64,000 nt of DNA from an uncultured cyanobacterium. GTDB lineage: Bacteria > Cyanobacteriota > Cyanobacteriia > Cyanobacteriales > Geitlerinemataceae. Shown here one piece after another: positions 1-8,163 of this stretch. The stretch lies in the NCBI GenBank assembly GCA_937899645.1, contig CALCCD010000015.1, positions 17,063 through 81,062 on the forward strand. The letters run 5' to 3'. A program made the position numbers and the translations under genes. Numbering within the stretch: the first letter of the stretch is position 1; every line of letters starts with the position of its first letter. The notes under the pieces are model-generated. The model saw only the letters and a program-made list of their open reading frames with translations. It did not search any database and was not told the origin of the DNA.

Positions 1-1
1 G

Positions 2-709
2 GACGTGCCGGTGCGCGCCGATCGCGTCACGGACGGCTACGAGATTTCGGGAACCGTTCCCTGGGTGACGGGCTGGGGAACGTTTGCGGAGTTCGCGATC
101 GGTGCGGAGCTGCCGGATGGATCGGCAGTGTTCGGGCTCGTGCCGCTTGCCGAAATCCGTGGCGAAATCGCGATTTCCGAGCCGATGGCGCTGGCAGCGA
201 TGACTTCGACGCAAACCGTAGCGGCAACGCTCGATCGCTATTTGCTCGCAGATGACAAAGTCCTGGGCGAGAAGCCGCCGGGGTGGATCGATCGCAGCAG
301 CCGCAAGAATATTTTGGGTCACGCCTACTTTGCGCTGGGATGTGCGCGGGCGGGATTGGACGCGATCGCGCGGGCGGGCGAACGGCGAGCGGGATCGGCG
401 AGAGAGAGCCCCGATCGCGCTCGGGAAAGACTCGACGGGCAGCTTCGCGAAGTGGAAATCGAGATTTTTGCAGCGGACTTCAAGCTAGCGGATTTGGTGG
501 GCTACGAAGCTCGCCTGGAGCTGCGCGCCCGCGCAATCGAGCTGGCGGGACGCTGTGCCCAGGCGGCGATCGTGGCGACGGGCGGCGCGGCGAATATCCT
601 GACGAATCCCGCCCAGCGGATCTATCGCGAGGCGCTGGTGTATTCGGTGTCGGGGCAGACGCCGGACGTGATGGCAGCAACGCTCGATCGGCTCAGCGAC
701 CGAGGATAA
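2..709 (+). CDS. Acyl-CoA dehydrogenase-like protein, C-terminal part (5' end outside window)
   Basis: The frame is open from the window edge, so the N-terminus is missing. The visible 235 residues begin in a beta-domain-like stretch (GTVPWVTGWGTFAEFAIG), then pass to a long helical region ending in GGAANILTNPAQRIYREA, the usual C-terminal pattern of acyl-CoA dehydrogenase-fold flavoproteins (a Gly-Gly-x-Ala helix followed by a QR-x-YRE motif). Such enzymes oxidise acyl-CoA or related substrates using FAD in the cytoplasm. The substrate cannot be read from this fragment, and a flavin-dependent monooxygenase of the same fold is possible. A DUF29 gene follows after 11 bp on the same strand. Confidence 0.72.
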   Translation, partial: DVPVRADRVTDGYEISGTVPWVTGWGTFAEFAIGAELPDGSAVFGLVPLAEIRGEIAISEPMALAAMTSTQTVAATLDRYLLADDKVLGEKPPGWIDRSSRKNILGHAYFALGCARAGLDAIARAGERRAGSARESPDRARERLDGQLREVEIEIFAADFKLADLVGYEARLELRARAIELAGRCAQAAIVATGGAANILTNPAQRIYREALVYSVSGQTPDVMAATLDRLSDRG

Positions 710-720
710 ACAAATCGGCG

Positions 721-1203
721 ATGAACGACGATTACAACCGCGACTTCTATGCCTGGACGCAGAGCCAGGGCGCGTACCTGCGCCGCCGCGACGCGCGAAA
801 TATCGACTGGGAAAACCTCGCCGAAGAGATTGAAGCGATGGGACGCCAAGAGCGCCGGAAACTCATGAACCGGCTGCGGCTCCTGCTCGGCCATCTGCTG
901 AAGTGGCAGTATCGACCCGATCGCCGCAGCCGTTCCTGGGAAGCGACGATCGCGATTCAGCCCAAGGATATTGCCGATCTGCTGAAGGACAATCCGAGTC
1001 TGAAGTCGTTTCTGGATGAGGCGTTTGTGGCGGGTTACGAGCGGGGGCTGTTGCTGGCGATCGGAGAAACCGACCTTCCGGCGGAGACTTTCCCGATCGA
1101 GCCGCCGTCTGACTTTGAGTATGCGCTCAATACCGAGCTGGATAGCGATCGAGCATCAGTGCTCATTGGTGCTAGAACTGGCGCAAGAAACGCAGATCGC
1201 TAG
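721..1203 (+). CDS. DUF29 family protein
   Basis: A 160-residue protein with the DUF29 signature: an N-terminal [17 protein letters not shown] segment, then [14 protein letters not shown], and a helical region with HLLKWQYRP near residue 60. DUF29 proteins are small, helical, abundant in cyanobacteria, and have no established function. The ATG at 721 starts the family's usual N-terminus; a longer reading of this frame from 283 would run antisense-like through the upstream gene and is not credible. The 3' end overlaps the convergent pheS by 32 bp, so the two transcripts are complementary at their tails. Confidence 0.88.
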   Translation: MNDDYNRDFYAWTQSQGAYLRRRDARNIDWENLAEEIEAMGRQERRKLMNRLRLLLGHLLKWQYRPDRRSRSWEATIAIQPKDIADLLKDNPSLKSFLDEAFVAGYERGLLLAIGETDLPAETFPIEPPSDFEYALNTELDSDRASVLIGARTGARNADR

Positions 1204-2173
1204 CGTAAACGCGACGAATGTCGTCGATTTGGTGTAGCACCATCGCGAAGCGCTCGATCCCGAAGCCAGCTGCGAAACCGGTATAGACTTCCGGGTCGTA
1301 GCCGACGGCCTTCAGCACGTTCGGATCGACCATGCCGCAGCCCAGAACCTCCAGCCACTGACCCTTCCACTGCACGTCCACTTCGGCGCTGGGCTCGGTG
1401 AACGGAAAGTAGCTCGGACGGAAGCGAATCTCCACATCGCCGAACATCTGTTTGATGAACTCGCCGATCGTGCCCTTCAGGTCGGTGAACGTCAGACCCT
1501 TATCGATCGCCAGAAGTTCCACCTGGTGGAACACTGCTGAGTGGGTCGCATCGACCGTATCGCGGCGATAGACGCGACCGGGTGCGACGACGCGAATCGG
1601 CGGGTCGTTTTGTTCCATGTAGCGAACCTGCACCGGCGAGGTATGTGTCCGCAGCAGGTTGCCGTTCGGCAGATAGAACGTATCCTGCATGTCGCGCGCC
1701 GGGTGATCTTCGGGCATATTCAGCGCCGAGAAGTTGTAGCGATCGCTCTCCATCTCCGGCCCCGTGGCGACGGTGTAGCCCAGCCCGACAAAGATATCGA
1801 GGGCGCGATCGATCGTGCTGGCGAGCGGGTGACGGCGACCCTGGGGGCGCACGGTTCCCGGCATCGTCACATCGATGGTTTCGGCGGCGATTTGCTCGAG
1901 GATTTTGGCCTGCTGAAGCTGTTCGCGGGTTTCGTCGAGGGCGCTTTGCAGTGCGGTTTTCACTTCGTTGGCGAGCTTGCCGACTTTGGGGCGATCGCTC
2001 GGGTCGAGCTTGCCCATACCGCCGAGAATTTTCGAGAGCTGGCCTTTCTTCCCGAGGAAGGAGACGCGCAGGGATTCGAGAACCTCGAGATCGGCGACGG
2101 CGGAAATCGCGGCGGTTCCGGCCTCCTGGAGTTCCGTTAGCTGGGCTTCGAGATTGCTGAGCGTCATCGTCAT
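1172..2173 (-). CDS. pheS: Phenylalanine-tRNA ligase alpha subunit
   Basis: The 333-residue product matches the length and layout of bacterial PheS, a class II aminoacyl-tRNA synthetase subunit that pairs with PheT to charge tRNA-Phe in the cytoplasm. An N-terminal coiled-coil arm (residues 1-90) precedes the catalytic core. Visible motifs include [12 protein letters not shown], the motif 2 region [21 protein letters not shown] (shown here in part), [10 protein letters not shown], and the motif 3 region [10 protein letters not shown] with the conserved Arg. The beta-subunit gene is not nearby, as is common in cyanobacteria. The gene lies tail-to-tail with the DUF29 gene and is preceded by a 200-bp non-coding gap. 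Confidence 0.97.
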   Translation of the reverse strand: MTMTLSNLEAQLTELQEAGTAAISAVADLEVLESLRVSFLGKKGQLSKILGGMGKLDPSDRPKVGKLANEVKTALQSALDETREQLQQAKILEQIAAETIDVTMPGTVRPQGRRHPLASTIDRALDIFVGLGYTVATGPEMESDRYNFSALNMPEDHPARDMQDTFYLPNGNLLRTHTSPVQVRYMEQNDPPIRVVAPGRVYRRDTVDATHSAVFHQVELLAIDKGLTFTDLKGTIGEFIKQMFGDVEIRFRPSYFPFTEPSAEVDVQWKGQWLEVLGCGMVDPNVLKAVGYDPEVYTGFAAGFGIERFAMVLHQIDDIRRVYASDLRFLRQF

Positions 2174-2374
2174 CGTTCGGGGGCTTTGCGGTCGGGCGAC
2201 CTGAGAGTCGGGCAGACATTAGTGTAGGGCGTGTTACCCATTCGCGCCAGACTCTTTGCAGGGTAGGCAGTTGAACGCCCGACTCAAAGATATAGAAAGA
2301 CAAAGGGTCTAAAGCTATTGTGCGCTAAAAGCTGGAAAGTTTGACCGATCGACGCCCCAGTTTGGCTCGCGTCT

Positions 2375-2770
2375 TTACCGGCGATCGTCGGGTTCGTCGA
2401 GGTGTTCGGATGCTTCGCGGTACAGATTAAAAATGTGCTGGTCTTTGAGGCTGTAGATGACGTTGCGCCCGTTTTTGATGTAGCCCACCAGACGCATCGT
2501 CCGCAGAATCCGGAGTTGGTGGGACACTGCCGACTCGCTCATCCCAACCGCAGCAGCCAGGTCGCGCACCCGCATCGACTGGAGCGCCAGCGCCGAAAGG
2601 ATACGCCAGCGGTTCGGATCGCCGAGGACGCCGAAGAATTCGGCCATGCGCTGGGCTTTTTCCAGACTGAGGACGCGATCGAAGGGGAAATCGAGCCGAT
2701 CGCAGGCGCAGTCGCTATCCGGCGCGCCCGGGGGCGGGGCGAGAGATAAGTCGGGAGTGATATCTGCCAT
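2375..2770 (-). CDS. smtB: ArsR/SmtB-family zinc-responsive repressor
   Basis: A 131-residue winged-helix protein. The recognition region RDLAAAVGMSESAVSHQLRI and wing GYIKNGRNVIYSL are typical of ArsR/SmtB repressors. The C-terminal helix DQHIFNLYREASEHLDE keeps the Asp-x-His ... His-x-x-Glu ligand spacing of the SmtB alpha-5 zinc site. A CxC pair in the N-terminal tail (CACD) could be a second metal site, as in ZiaR-type sensors. It is divergent from the metallothionein gene smtA across a region with two inverted repeats, so apo-repressor binding there and release by zinc is the expected control. Confidence 0.92.
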   Translation of the reverse strand: MADITPDLSLAPPPGAPDSDCACDRLDFPFDRVLSLEKAQRMAEFFGVLGDPNRWRILSALALQSMRVRDLAAAVGMSESAVSHQLRILRTMRLVGYIKNGRNVIYSLKDQHIFNLYREASEHLDEPDDRR

Positions 2771-2804
2771 CCAAGACCAAAAAGTTAAGGTTTCCGAACG
2801 AATA

Positions 2805-2822
2805 CCTGAACGACTGTTCAGG
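2805..2822. promoter_or_regulatory. Probable SmtB operator, first inverted repeat
   Basis: A perfect 7-bp inverted repeat, CCTGAAC and GTTCAGG around a 4-bp spacer, lies just upstream of the smtB start in the smtB-smtA divergent region. SmtB operators are TGAA/TTCA-type inverted repeats, and this fits; binding is inferred. Confidence 0.65.
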
Positions 2823-2850
2823 CGACAAAATATTCGCTAATATAAATTCA

Positions 2851-2866
2851 ATGAATGAATGTTCAT
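2851..2866. promoter_or_regulatory. Probable SmtB operator, second inverted repeat near smtA promoter
   Basis: ATGAA and TTCAT flank a 6-bp spacer, next to an AT-rich TAATATAAAT stretch that could be the smtA -10 region. Together with the repeat about 45 bp to the left, it gives the two-site arrangement known from cyanobacterial smt loci. Assignment is by pattern only. Confidence 0.6.
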
Positions 2867-2918
2867 GCTTTCAGCTTGACTGCATCCGATCCGACTACTA
2901 CACCTGAGAGGGACTTTT

Positions 2919-3089
2919 ATGGCAACCGTAACCCAAGCCGCCTGCGCCTGTGCGCCCTGCGTCTGCACGGTCGATCCGGCATCCGCGATTCAAAAAAACG
3001 GTAAAAGCTACTGCAGCGATGCCTGCGCTAACAACCACCCGGAAGGTGAGTCGAGCTGCAGCCAGTCGAGCTGTGGCTGTTGCAGCTAA
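2919..3089 (+). CDS. smtA: Bacterial metallothionein SmtA
   Basis: A 56-residue cysteine-rich protein with the SmtA pattern: CACAPCVC near residues 9-16, then KSYCSDACANNHP in the middle, and CSQSSCGCC at the C-terminus, giving nine cysteines. The central His and the terminal Cys pair are as expected for a four-zinc cluster. It sequesters zinc and other divalent metals in the cytoplasm. A good ribosome-binding site (GAGAGGGA, 2906-2913) sits 5 bp before the ATG. It is divergent from smtB, whose operator repeats lie in between, so expression should be zinc-induced. An out-of-frame reading over the same bases is a shadow. Confidence 0.95.
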   Translation: MATVTQAACACAPCVCTVDPASAIQKNGKSYCSDACANNHPEGESSCSQSSCGCCS

Positions 3090-3156
3090 GCAGCCGACAG
3101 GCTCGCAGTATCTTAGAGGTCGGACTTTCTAGCAAAGTTCGGCCTTTCGTTTTTGG

Positions 3157-3332
3157 GAGTACTCCAAGAATATATCTGTCCGGAAGTCGCTGATGAAGGC
3201 TGAGCTTGTCGTTCGCGTAGCGTCGGCCTCGCCGATCGCGTGGATATGCCGCACTTTCGCCTCGCGAAGGCGAGGCTAGCGACAACGCTCAGCGATCGAA
3301 TCCCAAACGGTGATTATTTCCGTGGAGTATCC
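3157..3332. repeat. MITE-like interspersed repeat, copy 1
   Basis: A 176-bp non-coding unit with inverted ends: GAGTACTCCAAGAATAT on the left and the complement of ATTTCCGTGGAGTA on the right. The interior carries a GAGCTTGTCG-type segment and its partial inverse (CGACAACGCTC). Related copies occur at 42702-42882 and 60814-60948. No transposase is encoded, so it resembles a non-autonomous element. It fills most of the gap between smtA and the sulfurtransferase gene. Confidence 0.75.
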
Positions 3333-3376
3333 TGAGCGAGCTCTCTCGGGCAAGTTCTCTCAGGCAAATCGAAGCC

Positions 3377-4270
3377 CTATCCCCGCGCGATTGTCGGGTC
3401 ATCGTTACTAACCGCATAGGAGCACCAATCACTCCAGCTTCCAGCGTAGAGCTGTGCCACGGTCGGCATTGCCGGATCGGCTTCGCGCGCCAGCTCCAGC
3501 GAGAGCAAATTGACGCAGGCCGTGACGCCGGAGCCGCAGTAGACGATCGCCCGCTCGCAATCGGCGATCGCATCCCAGCGCTGCCGCTGCGCTGCCGCCG
3601 GAAGCGCCGCGCCCGTCTCGTCCGTGACGCCCTGCCAAAATCGCTCGATCGCGCCGGGAACGTGACCGGCGTAGGGGTCGATCGGTTCGGTTTCACCGCG
3701 ATAGCGTGCCGGACTGCGGGAATCGACGATCGCGACTTCGCCCGTTTGGCTAGCTGCCAGAACGTCCTCGCGCGTTGCGATCCAGTCCGACCGAGTGCGA
3801 GCGGCAAAAGAATTTTCCATCTCCACTGACGGCACGTCTGCGGTCACGGGCAGCCCCGCCGCCGTCCAGGCCGGGAAGCCCCCGTCGAGAATCGAGACGC
3901 GATCGTGACCGCAATAGCGCAGCATCCACCACAGCCGCGCCGCAAACGCAAAGCGCGAGTCGTCGTAGGCCACGACGTTCGTGACGCCACGTTTGATGCC
4001 GAGCCGCGAGAAGGTTGCTTCCATCGCCGCGATCGAGGGCAGCGGGTGGCGTCCGCCGTGTTGCTGCACTGGCGCGGACAGGTCGCGATCGAGACTGAGA
4101 TACGCCGCGTCGGGAATGTGGCCGATGAGATAGTCGCGCTCGCCGCGATCAGGATCGCTGAGGGTAAAGCGACAGTCGACGACGACCGGCGGGCGATCGG
4201 ACTCGATCGCCCGCGCAAGGTCGGTCGGCGAAATCAGCAGAGATTGCGTCACGGATTCAGGCAAATTCAA
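3377..4270 (-). CDS. Two-domain sulfurtransferase (rhodanese family)
   Basis: A 297-residue protein with tandem rhodanese domains, the size of SseA/TST enzymes. The N-terminal, non-catalytic domain holds VVVDCRFTL and GHIPDAAYLSLDRDLSAP. The second domain has AIVDSRSPARYRGE, GHVPGA, and the active-site loop CGSGVTAC near residue 245, whose first Cys accepts the sulfane sulfur from thiosulfate or 3-mercaptopyruvate. The CGSGVTA loop favours the 3-mercaptopyruvate/thiosulfate sulfurtransferase group, but substrate choice cannot be settled from sequence. It is a single gene on the minus strand, 54 bp from the ABC exporter. Confidence 0.92.
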   Translation of the reverse strand: MNLPESVTQSLLISPTDLARAIESDRPPVVVDCRFTLSDPDRGERDYLIGHIPDAAYLSLDRDLSAPVQQHGGRHPLPSIAAMEATFSRLGIKRGVTNVVAYDDSRFAFAARLWWMLRYCGHDRVSILDGGFPAWTAAGLPVTADVPSVEMENSFAARTRSDWIATREDVLAASQTGEVAIVDSRSPARYRGETEPIDPYAGHVPGAIERFWQGVTDETGAALPAAAQRQRWDAIADCERAIVYCGSGVTACVNLLSLELAREADPAMPTVAQLYAGSWSDWCSYAVSNDDPTIARG

Positions 4271-4323
4271 CGACCGAAAGACACCACTGAATCTACACGA
4301 TCGCGCGGCTCGCTCGACCCCAT

Positions 4324-6354
4324 CTAAGCGGGCGGGGTCGAGGCCGCTTCTTTGGCGCTGTTTTCCATAAATTGCAGCGTCCGCAGTAGGCGCACCGATG
4401 CATCGTAGGACTCATCGATCAGCTCCTGGCGCTCCTCGCCCGACTCCACGTCGTCATCGACGAGCAGGTTCAAAAAGCCGATCATCGGGTTGAGTCGCGT
4501 CCGCACCTCGTAGGACATATCCATCAGCGTTTCGACGCGGGCCCGCTGGAGCGCGTCTTTATTCTCCTGGGAGAACTGAGCGTCGTAGAGCTTGGCGTAC
4601 GCGCCGCCTTTGGCGATGAGCTGGTTGTGCGAGCCGACTTCGACGATGCAGCCCTTTTCCATCACGACGATTTTGTTGGCGTTGCGGATGGTCGAAAGGC
4701 GGTGGGCGATTACCAGCGTCGTACGATCGTGACACAGCTCCTCGATCGCCTGCTGCACCAGCCGCTCCGAGACCGTATCCAGGGCGCTCGTCGCCTCGTC
4801 GAGGATCAGCACGTCCGGATCGCGCAGCAGCGCCCGCGCGATCGCCAGCCGCTGCCGCTGCCCGCCCGAGAGCATCACGCCCCGCTCGCCGATCTCCGTG
4901 TCGAAGCCTTCAGACATATTGACGATAAATTCGTAGGCGTTGGCCCGCTTGGCGGCGTCAATTAAGTCCGCTTCGGTTTTGTTTTCGCTGCCGTACATCA
5001 GGTTGTAGCGAACCGAGCTATTGAACAGGAACGTGTCCTGGCTGACGACGCCCATCGCCCGACGCACCGATCGCATCGAAAAGTCGCGCAGGTCGACACC
5101 ATCGACCGTGATGCGACCGTCCGTCGGGTCGTAAAAACGCGGCACGAGGTCGGCGAGGGTAGATTTGCCCGCGCCGGAGGTTCCCACGAGCGCCACCGTT
5201 TCGCCCCGCTCGATATCGAGAGAAATATCGTTGAGCGCCGGCTCGGTCGCGCCGGGATAGCCAAAGTTGACTCGCTCGAAGCGAATGCGACGCTTGATGC
5301 CGGTGTACTCGCGATCGCCCTGGCGCATAAACGGCTTGTCGGAGGTATCGAGAAATGCCGAAACGACGTTAATGCTGGCGGCGCAGTTGGCAAATTGGCC
5401 GCGCGTGCGGTTGAGCTGGGCAACGAACGGCAGCAGGCGAAACAGCAGCACCAGATAGGTCAGCAGCACGCCGGAGAGCGAGTCGAGGCTTTCGGCGAAG
5501 AATGTCCGGCCCCACAAAATGATGATCAGCAGGGACGTAATGCCTGCCATTTCATTAATCGGCGAGACGAGCGCGAAGTTGAGCTGCGAGAAAAACGAGG
5601 CGCGGCTGCGCTCGTGGATCAGCCCCGAAATCGTGGCGATTTCTTCTTCTTCTTCTGCCACGGTTTTGACCAGGCGAATCCCGCGCAGCACTTCGATCAG
5701 GCGCGAGGTTTGGGCGGCTGACTTGTCTGAGAGGATGCTGCCATACTGCTTGGCGCGGTAAATCGAAATCTGGTTGAGCAGAGCGGCCACCGAGAGGGAG
5801 ATGATGGCGACGATCGTCAGCTGCCAGGAAATCGAGAGCAGTAGGAGAACGAACCCGAAAATCGTGATCGATGTGGAAGCCAGGCCGATCGCCGAGGTCA
5901 ACGCCGTCGTCGTGCGGCTGATTTCGGTGCCGAAGCGATTGGTGATGTCGCCGATTTTGAACTTCGTGAAGAAGTCGAGATCTACCGTTAGCAGCAGCCG
6001 CAGCGCCGACACCTGGAGACCGGTAGTGGCGCGGCGGCTCAGCATGCCGTTGATATAGGTAGTGATGTAGGCGGTTAGGTTCTTCAGGCCCATCGCCACC
6101 AGGATTACCGAGACGAGAACCAAGCCCTGCCATTTTTCGGGGAACGGATCGGCGATCGCCAGGATTCTCGATAGGATTGGTGGCCCCCCTTCTAATGTCG
6201 CATCGGAGAAATTGAGCAGCTTGAGGACGATCGGCACGATAAGTGCCACGCTCACGCTGTTGAAAAGCGCACCCGAGAAGCTCGCAATCAGTGCCAAAAA
6301 CACCAGCAGTGGGTATTTCTTGATGATGCCGACAATAAACGAACGGGGAGTCAT
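4324..6354 (-). CDS. ABC exporter (HepA-like permease-ATPase fusion) with degenerate histidine-kinase-like tail
   Basis: A 676-residue half-transporter. An N-terminal permease domain with about six membrane helices occupies residues 1-330, and an ATPase domain follows with Walker A GTSGAGKSTL (about 390-399), signature LSGGQRQRLAIARAL, and Walker B VLILDEATSALD. This layout fits HepA-type lipid, glycolipid or polysaccharide exporters of cyanobacteria. The last ~75 residues are unusual: MSYEVRTRLNPMIGFLNLL and a second helix with SYDASVRLLRTLQFMEN closely resemble the two-helix dimerisation domain of histidine kinases (MSHELRTPLN), but the phospho-accepting His is replaced by Tyr615. That tail cannot be a normal phosphorylation site; a docking or dimerisation role is a guess. 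The upstream glycosyltransferase on the same strand suggests a glycoconjugate substrate. Confidence 0.9.
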   Translation of the reverse strand: MTPRSFIVGIIKKYPLLVFLALIASFSGALFNSVSVALIVPIVLKLLNFSDATLEGGPPILSRILAIADPFPEKWQGLVLVSVILVAMGLKNLTAYITTYINGMLSRRATTGLQVSALRLLLTVDLDFFTKFKIGDITNRFGTEISRTTTALTSAIGLASTSITIFGFVLLLLSISWQLTIVAIISLSVAALLNQISIYRAKQYGSILSDKSAAQTSRLIEVLRGIRLVKTVAEEEEEIATISGLIHERSRASFFSQLNFALVSPINEMAGITSLLIIILWGRTFFAESLDSLSGVLLTYLVLLFRLLPFVAQLNRTRGQFANCAASINVVSAFLDTSDKPFMRQGDREYTGIKRRIRFERVNFGYPGATEPALNDISLDIERGETVALVGTSGAGKSTLADLVPRFYDPTDGRITVDGVDLRDFSMRSVRRAMGVVSQDTFLFNSSVRYNLMYGSENKTEADLIDAAKRANAYEFIVNMSEGFDTEIGERGVMLSGGQRQRLAIARALLRDPDVLILDEATSALDTVSERLVQQAIEELCHDRTTLVIAHRLSTIRNANKIVVMEKGCIVEVGSHNQLIAKGGAYAKLYDAQFSQENKDALQRARVETLMDMSYEVRTRLNPMIGFLNLLVDDDVESGEERQELIDESYDASVRLLRTLQFMENSAKEAASTPPA

Positions 6355-6489
6355 ACCAATTTTTAGGTGCGTTATCTAGATTGAAGCACGGTGGATTCTA
6401 TTGAAGCCGATCGGTGGTTTGTAGAAGCGGCTGACTGCACTGGGAGCCGAAGCCCCGCCGAAGCCTCGCCGATGCCCCACCGACGCCAG

Positions 6490-7668
6490 CTAGCCACACC
6501 GGGGCAGCGCTTCGATAACACCGCGCAGTGATGCCGCCATGCGCTCCATGCTGTAGGCGTCGCGGCAGCGCTCGTAGCCTTGACGTCCTTTTTCAATCGC
6601 CGTATCCCAGCGATCGAAAATCTCGCGGATGGCGCGGGCGAGGGCCTCGGGAGACTGGGGCGGCACGAGGAAGCCCGTCTCGCCGAGAATCTTGGGAATA
6701 TCGCCCACGGTCGTCGCCAAGATCGGTTTTGCCATTGCCATCCCGTCCGTGATTTTTAAAGGGAACTGCGCCAGTGCCGTGGGTGTTTCGTGCTGGGGCA
6801 CGACGAGCGCGTGGGCAGCGGCGACCACCTCTGGCATGCGCTCGTAGGGCTGGGCGGGAAGCTGGATCAGCCACTGCGGCCAGCGCTCTGCCAAGGTTCG
6901 ATCGTAGCAGTCATAGGGGCTACCGCCCACGATAACCAATCGGAGATCGTCGATACCGAGTAAATCGAGCGCCGCGAGTACGTCTTCGGCTCCTTTGTGT
7001 TTGCGGGGCGCGCCGGGGAACATCAGGATGCGATATCCGGCCAGGCCATATTTTTCGCGGCTGGCCTCGGGGTCGTAGCGCTTGGGGTCGAACAGCTCGA
7101 GGTTTTTGCCGTTGGGCACGTACGCGCCGCCGAAGCGATCGTTGAGGAACTTGGTGTGGACGGTGATGCCATCCGCGCGCCGCGCCCGAGCTTCGGTAAA
7201 GCGGAGATAGCTTGGAAAGGCGGGATCGCGCAGCCGACCGTTGGGCTTGAGCAAGTCTCGAAGGAATGTTTTGAGGCTCGGGCGATAGGTGAAGCTTTCG
7301 CCGCCCAGCCAGCCCAGCTCCCAGTCATCGACATCGAGCACGACCGGCGTGCGCCGCAGCCAGCGCAGCACCAGCGCCACCCCGAAGGTGTCGGGACGCG
7401 GACGCAGGGCGTAGACGACATCGCCGGAAACCCGGCGCGCCAGACGGTAGGCGGACAGGAAAAATCCGGGAAAGAAGCAGAGGCGCTCGACGCGGACGGG
7501 ATAAGGCAGATCGGAGAAGTCTACGCGCTTGTCATCTGGTGCGTAGCCGAGCAGCTCGACACCGTAGCCAGAGGCACGCAGCGCCTCCGCCAGCAAAAAC
7601 ACGCGCGAACCATACCAGCGCCCCTCGCCTTCCGAGGAGAGATTCCCGACGATAATTGAGATTTTCAC
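6490..7668 (-). CDS. Glycosyltransferase family 4 protein
   Basis: A GT-B fold sugar transferase of 392 residues. The N-terminus KISIIVGNLSSEGEGRWYG begins the acceptor domain, and the C-terminal donor-binding domain shows RILMFPGAPRKHKG and the GT4 segment KITDGMAMAKPILATTVGDIP, in which the conserved Glu of E-x7-E is shifted. It would move a nucleotide-activated sugar onto a growing glycan at the cytoplasmic face. I chose the GTG at 7668 because GAGAGG lies 6 bp before it; an ATG at 7713 adds 15 unconserved residues. It is upstream of the exporter on the same strand with a 135-bp gap. Confidence 0.88.
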   Translation of the reverse strand: MKISIIVGNLSSEGEGRWYGSRVFLLAEALRASGYGVELLGYAPDDKRVDFSDLPYPVRVERLCFFPGFFLSAYRLARRVSGDVVYALRPRPDTFGVALVLRWLRRTPVVLDVDDWELGWLGGESFTYRPSLKTFLRDLLKPNGRLRDPAFPSYLRFTEARARRADGITVHTKFLNDRFGGAYVPNGKNLELFDPKRYDPEASREKYGLAGYRILMFPGAPRKHKGAEDVLAALDLLGIDDLRLVIVGGSPYDCYDRTLAERWPQWLIQLPAQPYERMPEVVAAAHALVVPQHETPTALAQFPLKITDGMAMAKPILATTVGDIPKILGETGFLVPPQSPEALARAIREIFDRWDTAIEKGRQGYERCRDAYSMERMAASLRGVIEALPRCG

Positions 7669-8040
7669 TGGTGACCTCTCGACAGTCGGAACGATCGCGG
7701 GCGGGCTCAGCACTCGCGATCGTCCATCAGCAGGGTAGCGAGCGATATCGATCCCTATCGGGATCGGCCTGTAGTCGCGATATCACTTCATCCGCACGGA
7801 TTGACCGCACAGCCGGACGAGCGCGACGCAAGCGTCATTTTCCGCAGCGCGACATCGGGCAATGATTCTAAAGAAACTGCCACCGAAATTGCAGCTAAAT
7901 TTAGGAGCCAAACTGACAACCAAATTTGTAGCTCTGGGGTCAATCTATCGTTGCAAGCAGAGCGTTTCGCAGCGATTCCAGAATGGAAATTTCGGATACA
8001 GCAAGAGCCATAAACCGCTTCAGAGCTTGATTTGTGTAAA
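7669..8040. other. Non-coding gap before the left attachment site
   Basis: About 370 bp between the glycosyltransferase start and attL. I see no convincing gene, hairpin or repeat. Short open frames here lack ribosome-binding sites and protein-like composition. It presumably holds the glycosyltransferase promoter. Confidence 0.5.
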
Positions 8041-8082
8041 TGCCAGGACCCGGACTTGAACCGGGGACACGAGGATTTTCAA
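8041..8082. repeat. attL: 42-bp copy of the tRNA-Phe 3' segment
   Basis: Identical to 31231-31272 over 42 bp, starting at the discriminator end of the tRNA and running through the T arm, variable loop and anticodon 3' side. Identity breaks at 8083, where the tRNA would continue with its anticodon stem. This is the scar left at the far end of an element integrated into the tRNA 3' end. Confidence 0.92.
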
Positions 8083-8137
8083 CCCCCTGAACCAGCGCCA
8101 GAACCCGCCCCTCGTGGGGGTTTGAGGATGACCATTC

Positions 8138-8154
8138 TTTTTGCAGACGTTTTT
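8138..8154. promoter_or_regulatory. Candidate integrase arm-binding site (left)
   Basis: TTTTTGCAGACGTTTTT occurs here, 55 bp inside attL, and again identically at 31123-31139 next to the integrase start on the attR side. Paired short direct repeats flanking the core at both ends are what tyrosine integrases use as arm sites. Binding is inferred. Confidence 0.5.
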
Positions 8155-8163
8155 GGAGACATT

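Noticed and set aside
283..1203. Long reading of the DUF29 frame from 283
   Set aside because: The first 146 codons run out of frame through the acyl-CoA dehydrogenase-like gene and are Arg/Gly-rich; the family N-terminus starts at 721.
1541..2140. + strand frame of 199 residues
   Set aside because: Antisense to pheS, whose frame has clear motifs.
7862..8059. 65-residue frame across attL
   Set aside because: Runs into the tRNA-derived repeat; no ribosome-binding site and no coding signal.
8041..8115. Second tRNA at the left end
   Set aside because: Only the 42-bp 3' segment matches; the anticodon stem 5' side, D arm and acceptor 5' strand are missing.
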